Below, piece by piece: positions 46,823 to 57,100 of a DNA stretch of 64,000 nucleotides (position 1 is its first letter; every line of letters begins with the position of its first letter). This stretch comes from Saprospiraceae bacterium (lineage in GTDB: Bacteria > Bacteroidota > Bacteroidia > Chitinophagales > Saprospiraceae): assembly GCA_016718505.1 (NCBI GenBank), contig JADKDE010000002.1, positions 620,001 to 684,000 on the forward strand, written 5' to 3'. The position numbers were made by a program, and so were the translations under genes. The notes beneath the pieces are model-generated. The model was not told the DNA's origin and searched no databases. It saw only the letters and a program-made list of their open reading frames with translations.

Positions 46823-47626
46823 ATGGGGCCTAAAATCACCGAAAGCGATTCGCTTTACCATTCATTAGAGAAAATGTCGGCTTTTGAAATAGCGAAAGCA
46901 ATGAACACCGAGGACCAAAAGGTAAGTCTCGCCATACAAAATGAATTGGAGGCCATCAGCAAAGTAATTTCTTGTGCAGGAGACACCCTGAAGGCTGGTG
47001 GAAGATTGATTTATTTTGGGGCAGGAACTTCGGGAAGACTAGGTGTTTTGGATGCTTCTGAGTGTCCCCCAACTTTTGGAGTGGAACCTGAACTTGTAGT
47101 AGGCATCATCGCTGGAGGAGAAAGAGCTCTGCGTTTTGCTGTAGAAAATGCCGAGGACAATGCTCTTCAAGCAGCCTTAGATTTTCAAAAGATTAACGTC
47201 ACTAAAAAAGACCTCATCATTGGTGTAGCTGCATCAGGGACTACTCCTTACGTGATTGGAGGTCTAAAATATTGCAATGAAAATGAAATAAAAAGCGCTT
47301 GCATCACCTGCAATCCCAACGCACCCATTCTCCAGATGGCTACTTTCCCAATTTGCATTTCCGTTGGCCCCGAATTTCTTACAGGTAGTTCGCGTCTGAA
47401 AGCTGGAACAGCTCAAAAAATGACTCTAAATATGATCAGCACAGGCGCTATGATACTCTTTGGAAGGGTCCTTGGCAACAAGATGGTCGATATGAAAATG
47501 ACCAACGCCAAGCTAAGACAACGTGGTATTAAAATGTTAATGGAGCTGAAAAATGTATCAGAAGTCGAAGCTGAATCCCTTTTGGATCGATTTGGCAGCG
47601 TTAGAAACGCAATTTCACACTATTAA
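46823..47626 (+). CDS. murQ: N-acetylmuramic acid 6-phosphate etherase MurQ
   Basis: The 267-residue SIS-domain enzyme splits the lactyl ether of MurNAc-6-phosphate to give GlcNAc-6-phosphate and lactate in cell wall recycling. Family motifs: GGRLIYFGAGTSGRLGVLDA, SECPPTFG, GIIAGGERALRFAVENAED, the SIS block VAASGTTPYVIGGL, and PEFLTGSSRLKAGTAQK. It is somewhat shorter than E. coli MurQ because the C-terminal helical part is reduced. It follows the protease gene by 11 bases on the same strand, so the two may be cotranscribed, although no functional link is obvious. Confidence 0.94.
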   Translation: MGPKITESDSLYHSLEKMSAFEIAKAMNTEDQKVSLAIQNELEAISKVISCAGDTLKAGGRLIYFGAGTSGRLGVLDASECPPTFGVEPELVVGIIAGGERALRFAVENAEDNALQAALDFQKINVTKKDLIIGVAASGTTPYVIGGLKYCNENEIKSACITCNPNAPILQMATFPICISVGPEFLTGSSRLKAGTAQKMTLNMISTGAMILFGRVLGNKMVDMKMTNAKLRQRGIKMLMELKNVSEVEAESLLDRFGSVRNAISHY

Positions 47627-47715
47627 ATAACATATTTAAGTCTCTGTGACTCTTATGGATATGTATATAGATTATTATTTATAATAAAAATTAATCATAA
47701 GTTCCAAATTAACTC

Positions 47716-47723
47716 TAAATTTG
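47716..47723 (+). promoter_or_regulatory. -7 box before the OmpA/TSP3 gene
   Basis: TAAATTTG matches TAnnTTTG exactly, 45 bases before the ATG at 47769. No good -33 TTTG was found. Confidence 0.45.
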
Positions 47724-47768
47724 CATGTAATATTTTGTTAATATCAGACATTTTTTGAAATCACTTTT

Positions 47769-49319
47769 ATGAAAAAAAGTATCACAAATACATTATTCTT
47801 AGCCCTCATTTTGTTACAGTTTTGTAACCTTGGATACGCTCAAAGGGCAGGGCAGCCCAACGCATTAAGTTTTAAAAGAGTTTTTGTAAACTATTTGGCG
47901 CCTTATACCGAAGGAGCTTCTTTAAGCAATTACAAAGCTGCTTGGGAGGCTGCGTACCATAGACAAATATTGAAAAGTGGCGTGAACTTGGTAGTTCCGG
48001 TCAGGGTTGGAGTCGCAGCATACAAGGATTCCATTACTACCACTCCGTTTTGGGGAGCCGATTTGCAATTGCAATATCAATATCTTCGAGAAAAATTGCC
48101 CATAAGCCCGTACATCTTTACAGGGGTAGGTTTTGCTAGTGAAAAGGGTGGACAAACAGGAGTTGAAATTCCTCTGGGTATCGGATTAGAGATTTACTTT
48201 AATAAGCAAGCAGCCCTACAATTTTTTGGTTCTTATAGATTTGGACTTCAAGAATCAAGAAATAACCTTCAACATGGCGTTGGTTTTAAATATATCATTG
48301 GCAAAACTCCTGTTGAAAAACCAATGGTGGACATGCCAAAAGATAGCGATGGTGATGGTGTAATCGATGCTGATGACAAGTGTCTGACCATTCCTGGCCT
48401 TAAAAAATATAATGGATGCCCAGACGCAGACGGAGATGGGATACCAGAATATGATGATTTATGTCCTGACCAGGCTGGCCCTAAAGAAACCAAAGGTTGT
48501 CCTGATAGAGACAAAGACGGAATTGCCGATTTCCAAGATGATTGTCCTGACGTACCTGGGGTAAAAGCCAAAAAGGGATGCCCAGAGGATGTTAAGCCTA
48601 AGGATACCGATGGTGATGGTATAACTGATGACATGGATAAATGTCCGACCGTCGCTGGTCTTAAGTCATTGATGGGATGCCCAGGAGAGGAAAAGTCAAA
48701 TGATCAAGATTCTGATGGAGACGGTGTAATGGATAGCAAAGACAAATGTCCAAAATTAGCTGGACTCAAGTACTTGGAAGGTTGCCCAGACTCTGATGAC
48801 GATGGAGTAGCTGACAATGAAGACAGATGTCCTACCATTGCTGGTAAAAAAGCTCTAAAAGGATGCCCTGATACAGATGGCGATGGAGTGAGTGACTTGG
48901 ATGATAAATGTCCTCTCGTAGCGGGTACTCCTGCAAATAAAGGTTGTCCAGAAATTGAAAAAGAAGAAAAAGCAGTTTTAGATTTTGCCATGAAAGCAGT
49001 ACAATTTGACTTGGGTAAATGGACCTTAAGACCAGAGTCTTACCCGATCCTTGATAAAATAGTTAACATCCTTAAAAAGTACCCTGAATACAGCTTGGCC
49101 ATTTATGGTCACACCGATAATTCTGGGAAGGAAGAGACCAACCAAAAATTGAGCAATAGCCGAGCTAGATCTTGTTTCGAATACCTGGAATCCAAAGGGA
49201 TTTCTTCCAAAAGAATGGTATCACGAGGCTTTGGATCTGAACACCCGCTGCACCCAAATACCACCGAGTCTGGTCGTATCCTTAATCGTCGTGTAGAGTT
49301 CATTATGTCCGTACAATAA
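47769..49319 (+). CDS. OmpA family protein with thrombospondin type 3 repeats
   Basis: The 516-residue protein has a signal peptide (about 1-24), an N-terminal beta-barrel-like region (about 25-170), a calcium-binding region of Asp-rich thrombospondin type 3 repeats (about 178-395: DSDGDGVIDADDKC, DADGDGIPEYDDLC, DRDKDGIADFQDDC and others, each ending in a Gly-Cys-Pro unit), and a C-terminal OmpA domain (about 405-516) with the peptidoglycan-binding YGHTDNSGKEETNQKLSNSRA and NRRVEF. It anchors the outer membrane to the wall. It is followed by a clear terminator. Confidence 0.94.
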   Translation: MKKSITNTLFLALILLQFCNLGYAQRAGQPNALSFKRVFVNYLAPYTEGASLSNYKAAWEAAYHRQILKSGVNLVVPVRVGVAAYKDSITTTPFWGADLQLQYQYLREKLPISPYIFTGVGFASEKGGQTGVEIPLGIGLEIYFNKQAALQFFGSYRFGLQESRNNLQHGVGFKYIIGKTPVEKPMVDMPKDSDGDGVIDADDKCLTIPGLKKYNGCPDADGDGIPEYDDLCPDQAGPKETKGCPDRDKDGIADFQDDCPDVPGVKAKKGCPEDVKPKDTDGDGITDDMDKCPTVAGLKSLMGCPGEEKSNDQDSDGDGVMDSKDKCPKLAGLKYLEGCPDSDDDGVADNEDRCPTIAGKKALKGCPDTDGDGVSDLDDKCPLVAGTPANKGCPEIEKEEKAVLDFAMKAVQFDLGKWTLRPESYPILDKIVNILKKYPEYSLAIYGHTDNSGKEETNQKLSNSRARSCFEYLESKGISSKRMVSRGFGSEHPLHPNTTESGRILNRRVEFIMSVQ

Positions 49320-49651
49320 TGACCATGGTTTAATTATTGATTTTTTCGTAAAAATAATAACAGATAATTGGGCTTCTCAGCTATTCGCTGGGAAGCCCTT
49401 TTTATTTTGGGCAAATTCTTAAATATATATATCGTTTTTTATGCAAATTCGCACTTTTACAAACCCAAATGCGTTCCATTTTTGTTTATAAGGTATAAAA
49501 GTTTAAACTTTGCTTCTTTGCAATTATTTCAGGTATTTTTATATATTGTCTGCCAGAATGACCCTGATAATCAATGCTTTATGACATTTTGACGGGTAAA
49601 GTCGCTTGGCTCAATTTTTGTCTTATCTTCTTATAAAAAATTTAATATTTT
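49320..49651. other. Intergenic region between ompA-like gene and clpB (332 bp)
   Basis: It holds the terminator at 49370-49403 and an AT-rich leader before clpB. No exact TAnnTTTG box near clpB and no heat-shock CIRCE-like inverted repeat were seen. Confidence 0.5.
49370..49403 (+). terminator. Intrinsic terminator
   Basis: GGGCTTCTCAGC pairs with GCTGGGAAGCCC (one T-G mismatch) across a five-base loop, followed by five T. It ends the ompA-like transcript. Confidence 0.85.
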
Positions 49652-52258
49652 ATGTCACTAGATCAATTTACTAATAAAGCACAAGAAGCCATCGTCAAAG
49701 CGCAACAATTAGCCGCCGATTTGGGACAACAAAACGTTGAACCTGCTCATGCGTTGAAAGGTATTGCGCTCGTTGATGAGGGGCTATTACAGTATTTACT
49801 CCAAAAAAATGGTGTAAATTATAATTTGTTAAACAATAAACTTGACGATATTCTGGCATCTTATCCTAAAGTCCACGGAGAAGATAGGCAGTATATAAGT
49901 ACCGATTTGAATGCAGCATTTACCAGAGCTAGAAAATTTGCCAAAGACATTAACGATGACTTTACTTCATTAGAGATTTTACTCCTAGGGATTTTGACAG
50001 GTAAAGATCAAACGGCAAAATTGCTTAAAAGCCTTGGACTTGAAGAGGCAGGTCTTAAAGCTGCTATTGCTGGACTTCGAAAGGGGAGAAGCGTCAATGA
50101 GCAAGGAGCTGAAAATCAATATCAAGCATTGAAAAAATATGCCATTGACCTCAACGAAATGGCCGAAAATGGCAAGCTAGATCCCATCATTGGACGTGAT
50201 GAAGAAATAAGAAGAGTACTCCACATCCTAAGCCGCAGAAAAAAGAACAACCCCATATTGATCGGGGAGGCTGGCGTCGGAAAAACTGCCATCGTAGAAG
50301 GCATCGCCTGGCGTATCGTAAAGCAAGACGTCCCTGAAAATCTTCTTTCTAAAAAAATATTCACACTCGACATCGCAGCCCTAATTGCTGGTGCCAAATA
50401 CAAGGGCGAGTTCGAAGAAAGATTGAAAGCCGTAGTCAAGGAAGTTTCTGAATCTGATGGAGAAATAATCCTTTTCATCGATGAGATTCACACGCTTATT
50501 GGTGCTGGTGGAGGAAATGGTGCGATGGATGCTGCCAATATACTCAAGCCCGCATTGGCGCGTGGCGAATTGAGAACCATAGGAGCTACCACCTTGGATG
50601 AGTACCAAAAGTACTTTGAAAACGACAAAGCCTTGGTCAGACGATTCCAAACCGTTATGGTGGACGAACCGACTTTAGAGGACTCCGTTTCCATTTTACG
50701 TGGATTACAAGAGCGATACGAAGTTTATCACAAAATTGATATTCTAGATGAAGCAATCCTCGCAGCTGTCGAACTGTCTCATCGGTATATTCCTGAACGA
50801 CAATTGCCAGACAAAGCGATTGATCTGATCGATGAAGCAGCCGCAAAATTAAGACTGGAGCTAGATTCGGTACCCGAAGAGATCGATGAAATGGATAGAA
50901 AGGTTCGCCAACTTGAGATCGAACGCGAAGCAATAAAAAGGGAAAAGGACGATAAAAAGCAAGAGGTCATCGAAAACCAAATTGCCCAAAACAGGGAAAA
51001 ACTGGACAGCATGAGAGCCCTTTGGGAAAACGAAAAGGATATCGTAAACAATATCCAAAAAATCAAAGCTTCCCTCGATGATTTGGACAATCAAGCTGCC
51101 AAAGCCGAGCGAGAAAGCGATTTTGAAGCAGTGGCTAAGATTCGCTACGGCTTGCGCAAAGACAAGGAAGCCGAGCTCCTACTTGAAGAAAAGAAGTTGG
51201 CCGAACTTCCGCTTGAATCTAGGTTGACCAATCAGAAAGTAACAGCAGATGACATCGCTGAGGTCGTCTCCAAATGGACAGGCATCCCCATTACAAAGAT
51301 GATGCAAAGCGAAAAGGATAAACTTCTAAATCTCGAAGATCAAATTGGACAGCGATTGATTGGCCAAAAGGAAGCCGTAGAAGCTGTGAGCGATGCAGTC
51401 AGAAGGTCTAGAGCGGGTCTTCAAGACCAAGACAAACCCATTGGCTCCTTCATATTTCTAGGACCTACGGGTGTCGGAAAGACCGAACTTGCCAAAGCTT
51501 TGGCGGACGTTTTATTTGACGATGAAGACGCCATCATTCGTATCGATATGAGTGAATACCAGGAGAAACACGCTGTTTCTAGACTTGTTGGTGCCCCTCC
51601 AGGATATGTTGGATATGACGAAGGAGGACAGCTCACTGAAGCGGTTCGTAGAAAGCCATATTCCATCATTTTGTTGGACGAAATTGAGAAGGCACACCCA
51701 GATATTTTCAACATTTTATTGCAAGTTCTGGACGACGGAAGGCTTACAGACAACAAAGGCCGCGTAGCTAATTTCAAAAATACCATTCTGATCTTGACAT
51801 CTAACCTGGGTTCGGACTTGATCCTAGAGAATTTTGAGGATCTGAACAAGATGGGTGAGGGCAAACGCCAAGAAATTTTGGACACTACCAAGATAGAAGT
51901 ACTAGAATTGTTAAAGAAAGTCATGCGCCCAGAATTTCTCAATCGTATCGATGAGACCATCATGTTCACGCCTCTGAGCAAATCCGAAGTGCAACAAATT
52001 TTGTTGATTCTGATTCAAGATGTGGACGAAATGTTACAAAAACAGGGCCTAAAGATGGAACTTGACCAAGCAGCCAAAGATTTACTCGTGGACATTGGAT
52101 ATGACCCGCAGTTTGGTGCCAGACCGTTGAAGCGAACCATTCAGCGTGAACTCATTAATCTCCTTTCCAAGGCCATTCTTGCAGGGACTTTTACCAGCGG
52201 TGATACCATTAAGGTGACCGCCGATCCAGCAAAAGGGATCGTTCTATTCAAAAAATAA
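49652..52258 (+). CDS. clpB: Disaggregase ClpB
   Basis: The 868-residue AAA+ chaperone rescues aggregated proteins together with DnaK. An N-terminal Clp repeat domain (about 1-150) is followed by the first ATPase (GEAGVGKTAIVEG, LFIDEIHTLIGAG), a coiled-coil middle domain of about 120 residues (about 400-520, rich in Glu, Lys and Arg) that distinguishes ClpB from ClpA/C, and the second ATPase (GPTGVGKTELAKALADVLF, RIDMSEYQEKHAVSRL, APPGYVGYDEGG). The C-terminal small domain ends GARPLKRTIQRELINLL. Length is normal for the family. Confidence 0.97.
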   Translation: MSLDQFTNKAQEAIVKAQQLAADLGQQNVEPAHALKGIALVDEGLLQYLLQKNGVNYNLLNNKLDDILASYPKVHGEDRQYISTDLNAAFTRARKFAKDINDDFTSLEILLLGILTGKDQTAKLLKSLGLEEAGLKAAIAGLRKGRSVNEQGAENQYQALKKYAIDLNEMAENGKLDPIIGRDEEIRRVLHILSRRKKNNPILIGEAGVGKTAIVEGIAWRIVKQDVPENLLSKKIFTLDIAALIAGAKYKGEFEERLKAVVKEVSESDGEIILFIDEIHTLIGAGGGNGAMDAANILKPALARGELRTIGATTLDEYQKYFENDKALVRRFQTVMVDEPTLEDSVSILRGLQERYEVYHKIDILDEAILAAVELSHRYIPERQLPDKAIDLIDEAAAKLRLELDSVPEEIDEMDRKVRQLEIEREAIKREKDDKKQEVIENQIAQNREKLDSMRALWENEKDIVNNIQKIKASLDDLDNQAAKAERESDFEAVAKIRYGLRKDKEAELLLEEKKLAELPLESRLTNQKVTADDIAEVVSKWTGIPITKMMQSEKDKLLNLEDQIGQRLIGQKEAVEAVSDAVRRSRAGLQDQDKPIGSFIFLGPTGVGKTELAKALADVLFDDEDAIIRIDMSEYQEKHAVSRLVGAPPGYVGYDEGGQLTEAVRRKPYSIILLDEIEKAHPDIFNILLQVLDDGRLTDNKGRVANFKNTILILTSNLGSDLILENFEDLNKMGEGKRQEILDTTKIEVLELLKKVMRPEFLNRIDETIMFTPLSKSEVQQILLILIQDVDEMLQKQGLKMELDQAAKDLLVDIGYDPQFGARPLKRTIQRELINLLSKAILAGTFTSGDTIKVTADPAKGIVLFKK

Positions 52259-52287
52259 TTTTTTTAAATATTGATTATTTATTTGGA

Positions 52288-52392
52288 CACCCCCCTCATC
52301 ATTGATGAGGGTCGGGTCGTCCATGGGTTCGCTGACGCTCCGTCCTTCGGACCCAGATACCTTAAGGCATCTGGCCATTTCCACCCCTGGTG
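52288..52392 (-). ncRNA. Structured element, copy C (minus strand)
   Basis: Read on the minus strand, CACC and GGTG close the element. AGGGGTGGAAATGG matches AGGGATAGAAGTGG of copy B at 11 of 14 positions. ATGG pairs with CCAT, and GGACGACCCGACCC corresponds to GAATAGCCCGACCC. A CCCTCATC/GATGAGGG hairpin follows the conserved strand as in the other copies. It lies between the convergent clpB and an outer-membrane protein gene, eight bases from the latter's stop. Confidence 0.5.
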
Positions 52393-52399
52393 CGGATAC

Positions 52400-53245
52400 C
52401 TATTTTTCCTCTTGATTCTTTATTGATTTTCCTCCGAACAAATAGCCGAACACCACGGCCATTTGACCATATCTTATCGATTGCTTTGCTTTGTCTTCAT
52501 TATACGGCGATGTCCTTATATCCATCATTCGGATATATCCAAGTTTCATTTCAGACTGAATGAAAAAATGATTGAAGAAAAGTGCTTGGAGCCCGACAAG
52601 AAGCCCAGTTCCATAACCAGCCACGTGAAATGCATCGTTTCTAGGTTTCGTCATCAAGGTTACGTCTGATCTTGGTATCATCATTCCAGCGCCTATTCCA
52701 GTTGTTAGATTTAATGCGACATTTTTGATACCCCAAAGGTGGTCATCTCGACGAATTTCTATATTGGCATAATTCAATCCGTCAGTATGTTCAAATTTGA
52801 GGAAATCCTCCGACAAAACTATTTGCTTACGATCATAGACTCCATTATAGACACCTTCTTCTTTTAGGATATATCCATCGATTCCCACTTCTTGATTTTG
52901 GGTCACCACATACTTCATATGGTCCATCCCTATGGATATTTGATATTTATCATTCAGATAATAACCAATGCGGTAGTTATACTGAGGGATTGTAAAATAT
53001 TTTGGGTTAAAATAGGTTTGGAAACTCTTAGGAGTCGGCTTATCCTTAGCCTTAACATCTGTAAGCGTAAAATTGTATTTCGCTCCTGTAAATTTGATAT
53101 CGGTATCTAAATAACCAGCGCGGTTCCAACCCCAATAAATATAGAACTTTCCCTTTCTTTGCAATGCTTGAGAATATATCTGCGTGGTTACCAAGAACAT
53201 TAGAAACCAAATCAATTGTCTTTTGCCTAACTTAAGTGTTTTCAC
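52400..53245 (-). CDS. Outer-membrane beta-barrel protein of unknown family
   Basis: The 281-residue protein has a signal peptide (about 1-26, MFLVTTQIYSQ) and alternating strands ending in an aromatic-rich region (QMAVVFGYLFGGK), consistent with an outer-membrane barrel. Segments such as KGKFYIYWGWNRAGYLDTDIKF and YYLNDKYQISIGMDHMKYV are recognisable as barrel strands but not as a named family. It is convergent with clpB with structured element C between them. Function unknown. Confidence 0.8.
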   Translation of the reverse strand: MKTLKLGKRQLIWFLMFLVTTQIYSQALQRKGKFYIYWGWNRAGYLDTDIKFTGAKYNFTLTDVKAKDKPTPKSFQTYFNPKYFTIPQYNYRIGYYLNDKYQISIGMDHMKYVVTQNQEVGIDGYILKEEGVYNGVYDRKQIVLSEDFLKFEHTDGLNYANIEIRRDDHLWGIKNVALNLTTGIGAGMMIPRSDVTLMTKPRNDAFHVAGYGTGLLVGLQALFFNHFFIQSEMKLGYIRMMDIRTSPYNEDKAKQSIRYGQMAVVFGYLFGGKSIKNQEEK

Positions 53246-53741
53246 CTGAATTTATTTTAATGACCTATTTTGTGATCCCAGAATTGTAACCCAAATCTAC
53301 AAAATATTAGCCATTGACCCAGCATTTTTTCTCATTTGAATTAAAATGCGCAATCTTGTATGAAATGTACCATTTTGATATGTTTAATTTATATATGATG
53401 AAATTTTTTTACATATATTTATTTTTTTATATATCGCAATATTCTGTAATTTGTAAATAATTATGTTGATTTTTAATGTTTTTTAGTTAAAATATGGAAA
53501 AAAACATGAAATAATATGAAAAAAACTTGGTTGAATGGATACAATTTTGGATATTTGCATCCAATAAAGGAGAGGAATTAATACGCATTTTTGACTATAC
53601 TCAAGATTTAAAAAGAAATACTACGACATTGAGGCTTTAAATCGGAAATTGTTTCATCATTATTCAATTGGTTTGCCTTAAAACATTATTGATCTCCTGT
53701 CTAATACGTAGATATTTTACGACATTATAAACTTAACTAAC
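53246..53741. other. Long AT-rich intergenic region (496 bp)
   Basis: No gene of coding character was seen. The region is divergently flanked and must hold promoters for the outer-membrane protein gene and for the small secreted protein gene at 53742, but no exact TAnnTTTG box with a -33 partner was found. Confidence 0.5.
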
Positions 53742-54107
53742 ATGAACAAATTACTTACTTGCATTGTGTGCATTCTTATTAGTGGTGCAGTTTTTGGGCA
53801 AAACACTACTTTACAGTTCAATACTGCTCCTTCTACCGCTTCAACACCCAAGCCTTCCAAATTAGAAAAGTACATCCATTACCTAGGTCAATCTGCCGGC
53901 TATGATCAATACAAAATTGATTTTGCCTTCGCTGGTTGGGATGAAGAACAAATTATTCAAGTAGTTCGTGTACAAGGTCATGACAAAAATGTTGCTTCAC
54001 TGCAAGAAGATTTAAATACTAAATCAATCCTTGCCAATTTTATAGCTGGAAAGGTATCAAAGTCGGACATTATATATAGATTTTACACTAAAAACAATAT
54101 AAAATAA
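53742..54107 (+). CDS. Small secreted protein, hypothetical
   Basis: The 121-residue protein has a signal peptide (MNKLLTCIVCILISGAVFGQ) and a mature part of about 100 residues with a Thr/Ser/Pro-rich linker (about 21-38) and a helical region (LEKYIHYLGQSAGYDQYKID). There is no T9SS tail and no recognised domain. It starts 31 bases upstream of the giant adhesin gene on the same strand, so it is probably cotranscribed with it; a role in its export or assembly is conceivable but unsupported. Confidence 0.7.
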   Translation: MNKLLTCIVCILISGAVFGQNTTLQFNTAPSTASTPKPSKLEKYIHYLGQSAGYDQYKIDFAFAGWDEEQIIQVVRVQGHDKNVASLQEDLNTKSILANFIAGKVSKSDIIYRFYTKNNIK

Positions 54108-54138
54108 TAATTCAAACTACTTTTTTAAATTCAGTTCT

Positions 54139-57100
54139 ATGAAAAAATTATTACTTTCCTTAACAATTATTCTCGCATTTGCCTCAAGTATTTTTGCAGC
54201 ATCGGCTCCTGCAAATGACATTTGTAGCAATGCTACTTTACTAACTCAGCAAGCTGGAATAACTTGCTCAGGAACAATAGCTGGTACTACCGAAAGTGCC
54301 AATGATGAGGATCCTACGGGTTCTTGTACAAATAATGGTGTTACCCAACCTGATGTTTGGTATAGATTTGTGGCAACAGCTACTTCAGCAGTTGTATCAG
54401 TCGATGGAGGTGCATCTTTTGATGCAGTTATAGGTGCTATTACTACTTGTGGCTCAGCTACTAGACCAACTGGAGGTGACTGTACAGATGATACTTTCGA
54501 TGGTGGCATAGAGACTTTTACTTTAACAGGTCTAACTGTAGGTTCCACCTATTATATACAAGTATATGATTATAATGAAAACACAGCAAATTCAGCTGAT
54601 TTTACTATTTGTGTATTTTCAACTCCACCACCTCCTGCTAATGATAATTGTGCAGGAGCTACTGCTTTCCCAGCTATTTCCTCTACACCAGGAGTATGTA
54701 GTGTTTTGAATAATCAAACAACAGCAGGGGCAACTGATTCAGGGGTGACTCCTTCAGGGGCTTGCTCTTCAAATCCAGTTACTCCAGATGATGATGTTTG
54801 GTTTAGTTTTGTCGCCACCAGCACTGCAGTCAATATATCTGCAGTTTTGGTAAGTGGAGCTTCCGATGTATATTGGCAAGTTTTTTCAGGATCTTGCGCT
54901 TCAACAATGACTTCACTTGTCTGCACTGATACCAATGCTGGATCAATTGTCAGTGGGTTAGTAGTTGGTCAAACTTATTATATTAGAATGTACACTTGGG
55001 ACTCAGGTGTTAGTACGGTACAGAATATTTGTATTACAAATCTGCCACCACCACCATCTAACGATAATTGTGCTGGAGCAACTGCTTTTCCTGCTATATC
55101 TACTACACCAGGAGTATGTAGTGTTTTGAATAATCAAACCACAGCGAATGCTACAGATTCTGGGGTCACTCCTTCAGGAGCATGTACAAGTAATTCAGGA
55201 ACTGAAGATGATGATGTTTGGTTTAGTTTTGTTGCCACCAGCCCTGGAGTCAATATATCTGCAGTTTTAGTTAGTGGAGCTTCCGATGTATATTGGCAAG
55301 TTTTTTCAGGATCTTGCGCTTCAACAATGACTTCACTTGTCTGTACTGATACCAATTCTGGGTCAACAGTCAGTGGGTTAGTAGTTGGTCAAACTTATTA
55401 TATTAGAATGTACACTTGGGACTCAGGTGTTAGTACGGTACAGAATATTTGTATTACAAATCTGCCACCACCACCATCTAATGATAATTGCGCTGGAGCA
55501 ACACCATTCCCTTCTGTTCCTACCAATGGAACATGCAGCGAATTATTAAATCAATCTACTTTAAATGCTACAGATTCTGGGGTCACTCCTTCAGGAGCAT
55601 GTACAAGTAATTCAGGAGCTGAAGATGATGATGTATGGTTTAGTTTTGTAGCCACGTCACCCAATATCAGCCTTGGAGCTACTAATGTTTCTGGTTCAAC
55701 TGATATTTATTTTCAAGTTTTTCGAGCTGTTTGTGGAACAAATATGACATCTATTCTGTGTACCGATACAGATACGGGAGGTTTGTTTTCAAATCTTATA
55801 GTTGGGGCAACATACAATATAAGAATGTACACGTGGTCAACGGGTGCTACTACTGTCCAAAATCTTTGTTTGAAAGCTATAGTTCCAATTCCTGGAAAAG
55901 AATGTGTGACCTCTACACCCCTTTGTTGTGGTGCGATCATTCCTGCTCCAACTGAAGGATTTGGGAACTTGGATGAAAACATACCCAATGACTGTGGGGT
56001 TAGTGAGCATAATAGTTCTTGGATTTCCATAGCAATTACCGCAGATGGGACGGTTTCAATGAATTTTGATGCATTCCCAAACGCTGATATTGACTTTGCA
56101 CTTTGGGTAATCAGAGGTACTCCAACCAATCCAGCCACGTTGTTGGAAGGTTGTGCAACATTAGCTTCAACGCCAACAACAGATCGTAGATGCGATTATA
56201 ATAGTTCACAGACTGAGTCTGGCTTTGGACCTGCCTGTGGTGCAGGGGCGGGATGTGATCCAGATGGTTCCATTCAGGTTAATAACGGTGACTTGATTAT
56301 TGCCATGATTGACGACTTTGGTACTTTTAGTAATTTCGCTTTTTCATCCAATGTATCATTAACAGGGGGTGCCATGGCTGCATGCCCACCACCCAACGTT
56401 TATGTTGAGAATGGTCGATGTTCAGATGATTGCGGGGCGAACACAGGCACACAGACAATAGCACCTGGGATCTCAGTGTCGAACTGTCCTGCAACAGCCA
56501 CAGTTATTCAATATTCTACCGATGGTGGTATGAATTGGATTAATGGAGTTCCTGCATATGCAACATATACAACTGCAAGTCCTTTATTAGTTAGATGTAA
56601 CAACGCAGGTGGGACGTGTCCCACACCTGCAGATAATATAACAACTTCACCAGTAGCTTGCGCACCTTGTACAACATGTGTTGTCTCTGCAGATGCGGGA
56701 GTTGATGGCACCATTACTTGTGCCTCTAATATCACTGGGGTATCTATCGGTTCAGCCACTTCTTTAGCAGGTCATACATATGCTTGGAGTCCAACCACTG
56801 GATTGAGTTCATCTACGATAAATAATCCAATAGCTAATCCAGCTGTTTCAACTACTTATGTTGTTACAGTGACAAATACTGTTGATGGCGGATGTACCTC
56901 AACTGACATGGTTGTGATTACCATTGATAAACCGACTCCGACCGTAGATATAACTGATTTAACGGTTTGTCAAGGAAGTATAGCTACCATTACAGCAACT
57001 TCAGGTACTCCTGGGACATTCTCTTGGAATACAGGACAAAATGGCTCGGTAATTAATGCTACGATTTTAACCACACTTGAAACATTTACCGTTACGGTTA

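Noticed and set aside
48269..48991. Long minus-strand frames opposite the TSP3 repeats
   Set aside because: They are low-complexity shadows produced by the Asp-rich repeat codons on the coding strand.
49368..49592. 74-codon frame between the ompA-like gene and clpB
   Set aside because: It runs through the intrinsic terminator hairpin, has no family resemblance and no promoter.
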